Positions 1 to 5,904 are shown, numbered from the stretch's first letter. The stretch: DNA of 6,264 nucleotides from an uncultured Bacteroidales bacterium (GCA_947177325.1 CAMWUH010000133.1:1-6264), one strand, 5' to 3'. Numbers and translations are program-made. Notes: a model not told the origin generated them from the sequence alone.

Positions 1-670
1 ACACCCCGGCCCCGACCGCCCCCTCTGCGCCCACAGCTGCGTCCCTCCCGGCGCCCCTGAGCGGGATAAGAGTTTTGGGGTCGTCGACATCGGCGAGCAC
101 ACCATCTTTCTCAAAGCAATAGACCAACCGGGAATTGGTTACGCGAGCCATAGCTTTGGCAATCGAGGCGGCCACGGAGTCGGCGTTGCAGTTCAGAAGC
201 GAGCCCTCGCCGTCGTGGTTGATGGCGCAGAACACCGGGGTAATGCCTTGAGCGAGAAAACTTTCGATAAGGTCGGTGTCGATGTCGGCGGGGTCAATGT
301 CGCCCACGAAACCGTAGTCAACGGGGTTAGGCTTGCGGCGCGTGGCCAGAATGACGTTGGCATCGGCGCCCGTAAGGCCGATAGCGTTGACGGCACGGGC
401 TTGCAGCGCGCTTACGATGCGCTTGTTGATAAGCCCGGCGTAGACCATGGTGACAACGTCGAGGGTTTCGCGGTCAGTGACGCGACGACCATCAATCATG
501 GTGGTTTCCAGGCCGAGGGCTTTGCTCAGGCGGGTGGCTTCTTTACCTCCACCGTGAACGAGCACTTTAGGACCCACGATGCGGGCAAAATCATTAAGGA
601 ATTGATCGAGGGCTTCGGGGTTGTCGACCACATTGCCCCCTATTTTGTAGATAGTTACGGTAGCTGACAT
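1..670 (-). CDS. argB: Acetylglutamate/N-succinylglutamate kinase ArgB (3' end cut by window edge)
   Basis: Cytoplasmic kinase that phosphorylates the gamma-carboxyl of N-acyl-glutamate, step 2 of arginine synthesis. 223 codons are present; the family is about 250-260 residues, so roughly 35 C-terminal residues are missing. Seen: N-terminal YKIGGN (8-13) with the phosphate-contacting Lys9, glycine loop VHGGG (38-42), GRRVTD (61-66) with the substrate-binding Arg, GLTGADAN (98-105), and LNCNADSVA (159-167) with the Asn and Asp that bind substrate and metal. The amino-acid-kinase fold is therefore clear. ATG at 670 is the first in-frame start: the argF' stop TAA lies in the same frame 12 nt upstream, so the two genes are probably translated in tandem. 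Residues 205-223 (bases 1-58) do not read like the family and are very GC-rich; only a fragment, AEGAVGAGV, lines up with the usual G-x-V-x-x-G-M block (see findings). In this operon the substrate is probably N-succinylglutamate; that is inferred from ArgF', not from ArgB itself. Confidence 0.93.
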   Translation of the reverse strand, partial: MSATVTIYKIGGNVVDNPEALDQFLNDFARIVGPKVLVHGGGKEATRLSKALGLETTMIDGRRVTDRETLDVVTMVYAGLINKRIVSALQARAVNAIGLTGADANVILATRRKPNPVDYGFVGDIDPADIDTDLIESFLAQGITPVFCAINHDGEGSLLNCNADSVAASIAKAMARVTNSRLVYCFEKDGVLADVDDPKTLIPLRGAGRDAAVGAEGAVGAGV

Positions 671-682
671 CAGTTGATTGAT

Positions 683-1636
683 TTAGAGCGACTCCAGAAG
701 GCGCTTGATAACGGTTTGAGCAGAAATTTCGCGGTTGGCCGCTTCGGGAATAACGATTGAGCGGGGCGACTCGATAACTTCGTCGGTAACAATCATATTG
801 CGGCGCACCGGAAGGCAGTGCATGAAGTAGGCATTGTTGGTTTTTTCCATGATGCGGGAGTCGACGGTCCAATCGCGGTCGGTCGAGAGCACTTTGCCGT
901 AGTTGGGGTCAGCGTAGGCCGACCAGTTTTTGGCATACACGAAGTCGGCGCCTTCAAAGGCTTTTTCGCGGTCGTATTCGATTGTGGCGCCACGGGTAAA
1001 CTGCTCGTCGAGCTCGTAACCGCGCGGGTGGGTGATTACAAAGTCAACGTCGGCTTTGGTCATCCATTCGGCAAAGGAATTGGGCACAGCCTGGGGAAGC
1101 GCTTTGGGGTGGGGCGCCCATGTCATTACAACTTTGGGGCGCTTTTTGGTTTTGTATTCCTCGATAGTGATGAGGTCGGCAAACGACTGGAGAGGATGGC
1201 GCGTTGCGGCTTCCATTGAAAACACCGGTTTGCCGGAGTATTTAATAAATTGTTCGATAACCCGCTCCTCATAGTCCTCGGCTTTATCTTTAAGTCCGGC
1301 AAAGGAACGTACGCCGATTATGTCGCAATAGCTGGCCATAACGGGGATGGCTTCGAGCAGGTGCTCGGCCTTGTCACCGTCCATGACCACGCCGCGCTCG
1401 GTTTCGAGTTTCCATGCGCCTTGATTAACGTCGAGCACCATCACGTTCATACCCAAGTTCATCGCTGCCTTTTGGGTTGACAAGCGCGTGCGGAGGCTTG
1501 AGTTGAAAAAAATCATCAGGAGGGTTTTGTTTTTACCCAAGTGGCTGAAAGCAAAGCGGTCGCGCTTTATTTCGAGGGCTTCTTTTACGGCCTCGTCGAG
1601 AGGGCCTATGTCGTCAACACAAGTAAACTTCTTCAT
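683..1636 (-). CDS. argF': N-succinylornithine transcarbamylase (ArgF')
   Basis: Transfers the carbamoyl group from carbamoyl phosphate to N-succinyl-L-ornithine, giving N-succinylcitrulline. It replaces the ordinary ornithine transcarbamylase step. At 317 residues it has the length of the B. fragilis enzyme (about 318), and it matches what I remember of that protein along its whole length. Seen: carbamoyl-phosphate motif SLRTR (47-51), QGAWKLETERG (72-82), the 80s loop MDGDKAEHL (85-93), HPLQ (147-150), AKNW with Lys236 (235-238) and HCLPVRR (273-279). Residue 90 separates substrates in this family: Glu in N-acetylornithine enzymes, Pro in the B. fragilis succinyl enzyme. Here it is Ala. As I recall, changing the Glu to Ala in the Xanthomonas acetyl enzyme was enough to make it use succinylornithine, so succinyl specificity is predicted. 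The gene starts 47 nt after argD and ends 12 nt before argB, in frame with argB. An acetylornithine enzyme is the main alternative and looks unlikely. Confidence 0.96.
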   Translation of the reverse strand: MKKFTCVDDIGPLDEAVKEALEIKRDRFAFSHLGKNKTLLMIFFNSSLRTRLSTQKAAMNLGMNVMVLDVNQGAWKLETERGVVMDGDKAEHLLEAIPVMASYCDIIGVRSFAGLKDKAEDYEERVIEQFIKYSGKPVFSMEAATRHPLQSFADLITIEEYKTKKRPKVVMTWAPHPKALPQAVPNSFAEWMTKADVDFVITHPRGYELDEQFTRGATIEYDREKAFEGADFVYAKNWSAYADPNYGKVLSTDRDWTVDSRIMEKTNNAYFMHCLPVRRNMIVTDEVIESPRSIVIPEAANREISAQTVIKRLLESL

Positions 1637-1683
1637 CGTGTCAGGAAAAATTGAGGAGTCTATATCGGGGAGTTTAATTTATA

Positions 1684-2814
1684 TCATTTCCGGGCGATAA
1701 CCTTTTGGAACTCGGAGAGAAAACGGTCGGCATCCTCTTTTGAAATGGTTAGAGCCGGGAGAAGGCGAACGGTGTTGGGTCCGGCGCCTCCGGTGAAAAT
1801 ATGGTGGTCAAAGAGGAGCTCTTTTCTGACCTCAGAGGCGGGTCGGTCCACTTCAATGCCAATCATCAGGCCTCGGCCGCGAACATCGCTGAGCTCGGGC
1901 ATCTCGCGTAGCTTTTCCAGAAGATATTCGCCCACTTCGGCGGCGTTTTCAACGAGTTTTTCCTGCTCCATGACGTCGAGCACGGCGATGGCTGCAGCGC
2001 AAGCGAGGTGGTTGCCTCCGAAGGTGGTGCCAAGCATACCTTTGACGGCTTTAAATTCAGGCGAAATCAGCACAGCGCCCATCGGGAAGCCGTTGGCAAT
2101 GCCTTTGGCCACGGTGATGAGATCGGGTCGAATGTCGGCATGTTGATGAGCGAAGAAACGGCCTGTGCGCCCGTAGCCCGATTGGATTTCGTCGAGAATG
2201 AGCACGGTGCCGGTCCGGCGGGTGATTTCGCGAAGTTGGCGTAGGAAATCGTCGTTGACCATTCTGATGCCGGCCACGCCCTGGATACCTTCGATGATTA
2301 CGGCAGCGAATTGGCCGGTAGCGAGTCGGGCCTTGACGGCATCGATGTCGTTAAGCGGGGCGAATTCAATGTGGTCGGTGCGGTTGAACGGAGCCACGAT
2401 TTTGGGATTGTCGGTAGCTGCCACCGCTCCCGATGTGCGCCCGTGGAAAGCCTTGTCAAAAGCGAGTATCTTGGAGCGGCCGGTGTGGAATGAAGCCAGC
2501 TTCATGGCGTTTTCGTTGGCCTCGGCACCTGAGTTGCAGAGGAAAAGGGAGTAGTCGTCGTAGCCCGAGAGGCGACCGAGGCGGTCGGCCAACTGCTGCT
2601 GGAGCGAGTTGACTACTGAGTTGGAGTAGAAGCCGAGGCGGCCTGCTTGGTCGGCAATGGCTTTCACATAGGTAGGGTGGGCGTGGCCGATGGAAATAAC
2701 GGCGTGGCCTCCGTAAAGGTCGAGATATTCAGTGCCGTCAGCGGTATAAACATGGTTGCCTCGGCCGCTGACAGGCTCGATGTCGTAGAGAGAATAAACG
2801 TCAAATAACTCCAT
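1684..2814 (-). CDS. argD: Acetylornithine/N-succinylornithine aminotransferase ArgD
   Basis: PLP-dependent class-III aminotransferase. It interconverts N-acyl-glutamate semialdehyde and N-acyl-ornithine with glutamate as amino donor (step 4, cytoplasm). 376 residues, a normal length for the compact Bacteroidota form. Seen: YLDLYGGHAVISIGH near the N-terminus (30-44), the PLP-phosphate loop CNSGAEANENAMK (93-105), AFHGRTSGA (122-130), IIEGIQG with the conserved Glu175, LDEIQSGYGRTG with Asp208 that holds the pyridine nitrogen, the Schiff-base lysine Lys237 in TVAKGIANGFPMGA, and TTFGGNHLAC (263-272). All expected catalytic residues are intact. It starts 12 nt after the argC stop in the same frame, with two stops in between. 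In this operon its likely product is N-succinylornithine, the substrate of ArgF' downstream. Related enzymes (AstC, GabT, ornithine aminotransferase) share the fold, but the length and the neighbours decide for ArgD. Confidence 0.95.
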   Translation of the reverse strand: MELFDVYSLYDIEPVSGRGNHVYTADGTEYLDLYGGHAVISIGHAHPTYVKAIADQAGRLGFYSNSVVNSLQQQLADRLGRLSGYDDYSLFLCNSGAEANENAMKLASFHTGRSKILAFDKAFHGRTSGAVAATDNPKIVAPFNRTDHIEFAPLNDIDAVKARLATGQFAAVIIEGIQGVAGIRMVNDDFLRQLREITRRTGTVLILDEIQSGYGRTGRFFAHQHADIRPDLITVAKGIANGFPMGAVLISPEFKAVKGMLGTTFGGNHLACAAAIAVLDVMEQEKLVENAAEVGEYLLEKLREMPELSDVRGRGLMIGIEVDRPASEVRKELLFDHHIFTGGAGPNTVRLLPALTISKEDADRFLSEFQKVIARK

Positions 2815-2826
2815 AAACAGTTAGGA

Positions 2827-3789
2827 TTAGAAAGCTTGTGGTTTCAGACGCAAACCGGCCGATTCGTCGAGACCTAACATCAGGTTCATGTTGTGGACGG
2901 CCTGACCTGAAGCGCCTTTGAGCAAATTGTCGATAGCAACGGTGACAAGCAGTTTCTTGCCATGCTTGTCGAGGGCTATGACGGCTTTGTTGGTGTTGAC
3001 CACTTGCTTCAGGCTGATGGCTTTGTCGGTAACGATGGTGAAGGCAGAGTCGGCGTAGAATTTGCGATAGAGGTCGGTGGCTTCTTCCGGGCTGAGGGGG
3101 CAGTCGGTGGTGATTGTAGCGAAAATACCGCGGGGGAAGTCGCCGCGCATCGGTACGAAATAGAGCTGCTCGGCGCTGAACGATGGTTGCAGCGAGCGTA
3201 GAGAGCGGGCTATCTCGGCAAGATGCTGATGGGTGAAGGCTTTGTAGACCGACAGGTTATTGTCGCGCCAGGAGAAGTGGGTTGTGGCGCTCGGTTTCAC
3301 TCCTGCGCCGGTTGAGCCGGTCAGAGCAGTGATGTTGACATCGGATTGAAGCAATCCGGCCGAGGCCAAGGGGAGCAGTCCGAGTTGCAGGGCTGTTGCG
3401 AAGCAGCCGGGATTGGCAACTGATGAGGCTGATGCAATGCGGAGGCCGTTGAGTTCGGGCAGCCCATAGACGTAGCCATCGTGTTCGTCGCGGAAGTCTT
3501 GCGCCAGGTCAATAACTTTCAGCCCTTCGGGGCGAGAGTGCTCGGCCCAGAATTGAGAGCTTTGGCCGTGGCCTGAACATAGGAAAAGCACGTCGACGGA
3601 GTCAAGGGGGAGCTCGGCGGTGAAGCGCATATCGGTTTCACCGATAAGGTCGGTGTGGACGTCGCTGAGGCGATTGCCGGCATTACTCTCGGAGTTGACA
3701 AATGTGAGCTCAGCCTCGGGATGATTCAGGAGCAGACGTATCAGTTCGCCGGCAGTGTAGCCCGCTCCACCTATTATGCCTGCTTTCAT
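2827..3789 (-). CDS. argC: N-acetyl(succinyl)-gamma-glutamyl-phosphate reductase ArgC
   Basis: NADPH-dependent reductase that turns N-acyl-glutamyl phosphate into N-acyl-glutamate 5-semialdehyde (step 3). 320 residues, close to other short-form ArgC proteins. Seen: nucleotide-binding loop GGAGYTAGELIRLL at 7-20, the catalytic cysteine Cys129 in SVANPGCFATALQLGLLPL, TGSTGAGVKPS (158-167), the His pair in FTHQHLAEI (185-193) where the family usually has HxHxPE and supplies the active-site base, FVPMRGDFPRGI (211-222), and the C-terminal NLLKGASGQAVHNMN block (288-302). The start ATG overlaps the argG stop as ATGA (3789-3786), which suggests translational coupling. The Pro of HxHxPE is Ala here; I regard this as lineage variation, not loss of function. 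The acyl group handled is probably succinyl, by inference from ArgF'. Confidence 0.95.
   Translation of the reverse strand: MKAGIIGGAGYTAGELIRLLLNHPEAELTFVNSESNAGNRLSDVHTDLIGETDMRFTAELPLDSVDVLFLCSGHGQSSQFWAEHSRPEGLKVIDLAQDFRDEHDGYVYGLPELNGLRIASASSVANPGCFATALQLGLLPLASAGLLQSDVNITALTGSTGAGVKPSATTHFSWRDNNLSVYKAFTHQHLAEIARSLRSLQPSFSAEQLYFVPMRGDFPRGIFATITTDCPLSPEEATDLYRKFYADSAFTIVTDKAISLKQVVNTNKAVIALDKHGKKLLVTVAIDNLLKGASGQAVHNMNLMLGLDESAGLRLKPQAF
3786..3789 (-). promoter_or_regulatory. ATGA stop/start overlap of argG and argC
   Basis: The argC ATG (3789-3787) and the argG TGA (3788-3786) share bases in a four-base ATGA. Such overlaps usually mean that a ribosome finishing argG restarts on argC, keeping the two proteins in proportion. 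The overlap also fixes the argC start, since the reductase nucleotide loop begins only a few codons later. Confidence 0.85.
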
Positions 3790-5000
3790 TTCTTATCAGC
3801 TTTGTTGCGCTGCTGCACGTTGTGGTAAATCTTCATTTGGTTGCCGAGGATTTTGGTAAATCCTTTGACATCGTCGGCGGTCCAGGCTTTGTTGACTTCG
3901 CCATATTCGCCGAAATCGGTTTTCATCAAATCGAATGGAGAGTCAACGCCAACGAGGGTGTAGCTGTAAGGGCGGAGGGTGAGTTCAACAGTTCCGGTAA
4001 CGTTTTGTTGCGAGCTTTCGAGCATAGCTTCGATGTCGCGCATGACCGGTTCGAGATATTGCGCTTCGTGGAGGAACATACCATACCAAGTGCCTACCTG
4101 GTCTTTCCAATATTGTTGCCACTTGGTCAGTGTGTGCTTCTCAAGCATTTTGTGGGCAGCGATGATGAGAATGGGGCCTGCGGCTTCAAACCCTACGCGA
4201 CCTTTGATGCCGATGATGGTGTCGCCGATGTGCATATCGCGACCGATGCCGAAGCGCGAGCCGATTTCTTCAACTTTGCGGATGGCATCGACTTTGTTGT
4301 CGAAGTGCTCGCCGTTGACAGAATCGATTTCGCCTTTAACGAAGCCGATTTTGAGGGTTTCGGGTTCGTGGGCCGTTACCTGTGAGGGGTAAGCGCTTTC
4401 AGGCAGGGTTTGCTCAGAATGAAGAGTTTCCTTGCCGCCGATGCTGGTGCCCCAAAGGCCTTTGTTGATTGAGTATTCGAGTTTTTTGAAGTCGGCCTCG
4501 TAGCCATGTTTTTTGAGGTAATCGATTTCGTATTCGCGAGTAAGGGTGAGGTCGCGGGTGGGAGTGATGATTTCGATTTCAGGGGCGAGAATCTGGAATG
4601 TGAGGTCGAAGCGCACTTGGTCGTTGCCGGCTCCGGTAGAGCCGTGGGCAATTGCGTCGGCACCTATTTTCTTGGCATATTCAATAGTGGCGATTGCTTG
4701 GAAAATGCGTTCCGACGACACGCTGATGGGATAAGTGCCATTGCGGAGCACGTTGCCGGCCACCATATATTTGATGCTCTTGTCGTAGTATTCGTTAGTG
4801 ATGTCGAGAGCGGCGTGAGAAGCGGCGCCGAGAGCGAGAGCACGCTCTTCAATGGCTTTGAGGTCAGCATCGGAGAAGCCGCCGGTGTTGGCGATGGCTG
4901 TGTGAACTTCATAACCAAGGTCTTCCGAGAGATATTTTACTGCAAACGAGGTGTCCAAACCTCCGCTAAACGCTAAAACTACCTTTTTTTTCTTGTCCAT
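3786..5000 (-). CDS. argG: Argininosuccinate synthase ArgG
   Basis: ATP-dependent ligase that joins citrulline and aspartate to argininosuccinate with release of AMP and PPi. It is the penultimate step of the pathway and acts in the cytoplasm. I take the start at the ATG at 5000 (404 residues, the normal family length) because the protein then begins MDKKKKVVLAFSGGLDTS, with the N-type ATP-pyrophosphatase loop SGGLDTS at residues 12-18, as expected. The frame stays open upstream to 5213, but those 71 residues are low-complexity, unrelated to the family and lie over the 3' end of the GNAT gene. Further motifs: AHGSTGAGNDQVRFD (118-132), which binds aspartate and citrulline, YSINKGLWGTSIGG (176-189), and GIKGRVGFEAAGP (264-276). 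The gene follows the GNAT gene by 41 nt and overlaps argC by 4 nt. It sits ahead of the early-step genes although it acts late, so the gene order does not follow the pathway. Confidence 0.96.
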   Translation of the reverse strand: MDKKKKVVLAFSGGLDTSFAVKYLSEDLGYEVHTAIANTGGFSDADLKAIEERALALGAASHAALDITNEYYDKSIKYMVAGNVLRNGTYPISVSSERIFQAIATIEYAKKIGADAIAHGSTGAGNDQVRFDLTFQILAPEIEIITPTRDLTLTREYEIDYLKKHGYEADFKKLEYSINKGLWGTSIGGKETLHSEQTLPESAYPSQVTAHEPETLKIGFVKGEIDSVNGEHFDNKVDAIRKVEEIGSRFGIGRDMHIGDTIIGIKGRVGFEAAGPILIIAAHKMLEKHTLTKWQQYWKDQVGTWYGMFLHEAQYLEPVMRDIEAMLESSQQNVTGTVELTLRPYSYTLVGVDSPFDLMKTDFGEYGEVNKAWTADDVKGFTKILGNQMKIYHNVQQRNKADKK

Positions 5001-5041
5001 TGTGAGATATATTAAGGTGTTAAACTTCAGAGACGGGAAAT

Positions 5042-5674
5042 TTATTTTTTGAGATGAAGGAGCTTTTTGAGCTTGTTTTTCATCATCATGATGTAGGGGG
5101 TAGAGGCTGTGTTGTGGGGCAGGGGCTGCTTGGGATCGTAAAGCATGCCGGTGCAAAGACACATTCGGCGGTTGTTGCGCTTGAGAATGTCGTAGTTGAC
5201 ACACCCCTCGCATCCGCGCCAGAATTCTTCATCGTCGGTGAGCTCTGAGAATGTTACGGGCTTGTAGCCGAAACGCGAATTGAGCTTCATCACCGGCAGC
5301 GAAGTTGTGATAGAGAAAATCTTGGCGAAAGGAAAACGCAGGCGGGCCAGCTCAAAGGTTTTCCCTTTGATGCGGGCAGCCAAGCCGAGATGACGATATT
5401 CGGGGTCGACAATCAAGCCCGAAGTGGCCACATAGTCGCCGTGGCCCCAACATTCAATGTAGCTGAAGCCAACGAGGCGGTCGCCGTGAAGCGCAACAAC
5501 GGCTTTACCGCCTGTTATTTTATTGGATATGTATTCCGGAGAGCGTCGGGCAATGCCGGTGCCTCTCTGGAGGGCAGATTCATAAATTAAATCACAAATA
5601 TGCTCGGCATATTTAGCGTGTTCAGGCTGAGCATATTCAACCACAATTTCATCTGCTTTGATATTGTCGGTCAT
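5042..5674 (-). CDS. GNAT-family N-acyltransferase; candidate N-acyl(succinyl)glutamate synthase
   Basis: 210-residue GNAT (Gcn5-related) acyl-CoA-dependent N-acyltransferase, first gene of the operon. The fold is recognisable from KAVVALHGDRLVGFSYIE (57-74, strands around motif D/A) and from the acyl-CoA pyrophosphate loop in SGLIVDPEYRHLGLAARI (85-102), with R94-H-L-G97-L-A99 matching the Q/R-x-x-G-x-G/A pattern; NSRFGYKPV (132-140) fits motif B. After the GNAT core come CEGC (155-158) and CLC (172-174), four cysteines that could bind a metal, then a basic Met/Lys/Leu tail (195-210). No signal peptide or membrane segment is visible. No other gene here can supply step 1 (acylation of glutamate); classical ArgA (with an amino-acid-kinase domain) and ArgJ are absent. 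I recall that the homologue at the head of the Bacteroides thetaiotaomicron arginine genes has been proposed as the N-acylglutamate synthase. The function is thus inferred from fold and position; another amino-acid N-acyltransferase or a regulatory role is possible. The start at 5674 has no clear ribosome binding site, as usual in Bacteroidota. Confidence 0.8.
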   Translation of the reverse strand: MTDNIKADEIVVEYAQPEHAKYAEHICDLIYESALQRGTGIARRSPEYISNKITGGKAVVALHGDRLVGFSYIECWGHGDYVATSGLIVDPEYRHLGLAARIKGKTFELARLRFPFAKIFSITTSLPVMKLNSRFGYKPVTFSELTDDEEFWRGCEGCVNYDILKRNNRRMCLCTGMLYDPKQPLPHNTASTPYIMMMKNKLKKLLHLKK

Positions 5675-5733
5675 TTCGCTAATTTGATTGCTAAGTAAGT
5701 TTCAATAATTACATTATATCAATCTACGGCTTT

Positions 5734-5787
5734 CTATTGTAATCTATCAACTTTCTCATCAGTCATTATGGAACTCCATAATTCCAT
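5734..5787 (-). CDS. Possible 17-codon upstream ORF in the leader
   Basis: ATG at 5787 to TAG at 5736-5734 reads MELWSSIMTDEKVDRLQ. It lies inside the putative leader, between the arms of the 19-bp inverted repeat, and its first codons run through the 18-bp palindrome. It contains a single arginine codon (AGA), so it does not look like a classical arginine-rich attenuator peptide. There is no clear ribosome binding site and I recognise no family. It may well be chance in AT-rich DNA. Confidence 0.15.
   Translation of the reverse strand: MELWSSIMTDEKVDRLQ
5765..5782. promoter_or_regulatory. 18-bp palindrome, possible operator or hairpin
   Basis: ATTATGGA-AC-TCCATAAT: two perfect 8-bp half-sites around a 2-bp centre. 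The length equals that of an ArgR operator half (ARG boxes are 18-bp palindromes), but the sequence does not match the E. coli ARG-box consensus and I do not know the Bacteroidota one well enough to test it. In RNA it would form a 7-bp stem with a 4-nt loop. It lies about 83 bp upstream of the GNAT start. Confidence 0.4.
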
Positions 5788-5791
5788 CTTC

Positions 5792-5808
5792 GTAAGTTGA
5801 AATCTTAC
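5792..5808. repeat. Short inverted repeat GTAAG / CTTAC
   Basis: GTAAG at 5792-5796 and CTTAC at 5804-5808 flank a 7-nt loop. The first copy extends to GTAAGTT, identical to the core of the left arm of the 19-bp repeat (5695-5701) and complementary to AACTTAC in its right arm (5848-5854). In operon-sense RNA this element can compete with the long-range pairing. Confidence 0.35.
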
Positions 5809-5854
5809 TAATATAAATCTCGAATTTTTTTATAAACCAATTATCGAAACTTAC

Positions 5855-5875
5855 TTATATTACACAATAATATAA
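5855..5875. repeat. 8-bp inverted repeat with 5-nt loop
   Basis: TTATATTA (5855-5862), loop CACAA, TAATATAA (5868-5875): perfect 8-bp stem. It overlaps the right arm of the 19-bp repeat by 3 bases, so in RNA the two helices either stack or compete at the junction. All-AT stem, so stability is modest. Confidence 0.45.
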
Positions 5876-5883
5876 TGACAATT

Positions 5884-5904
5884 GGGCGAGCCGCCGGGCC
5901 CACC
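5884..5904. other. GC-rich block in AT-rich leader
   Basis: A run of 21 bases made almost only of G and C, in surroundings that are strongly AT-rich. On the operon strand it includes GGCG-GCT-CGCC (5895-5885), a small GC hairpin, and an alternative GGGC/GCCC pairing with a 10-nt loop. It would lie within about 35 nt of the predicted transcription start. No poly-T follows on either strand at terminator distance, so I do not call a terminator. Confidence 0.4.

Larger units (their letters stand above)
5692..5857 (-). repeat. 19-bp long-range inverted repeat (arms 5692-5710 and 5839-5857)
   Basis: On the plus strand the left arm is TAAGTAAGTTTCAATAATT. The reverse complement of the right arm is TAAGTAAGTTTCGATAATT, so 18 of 19 positions match. 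In RNA of the operon sense (minus) strand the odd position becomes a G-U wobble, so all 19 positions can pair; in plus-strand RNA it would be an A-C mismatch. The arms enclose 128 nt, and the downstream arm ends 17 nt before the GNAT start codon, close enough to affect translation initiation. It could also be a pair of protein-binding sites in opposite orientation. Confidence 0.75.

Noticed and set aside
215..667. 150-residue plus-strand open frame
   Set aside because: It is antisense to argB, whose motifs are clear; long mirror frames are common opposite GC-rich coding sequence.
3822..4385. 187-residue plus-strand open frame opposite argG
   Set aside because: Antisense shadow of argG; no recognisable domain and no promoter or start context.
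4506..4976. 156-residue plus-strand open frame
   Set aside because: Antisense to the 5' half of argG, which carries the catalytic motifs.
5001..5213. 71-residue N-terminal extension of argG in an open frame
   Set aside because: The extension overlaps the GNAT 3' end, has no family similarity, and the ATP-binding loop SGGLDTS sits at its usual place only when starting at 5000.
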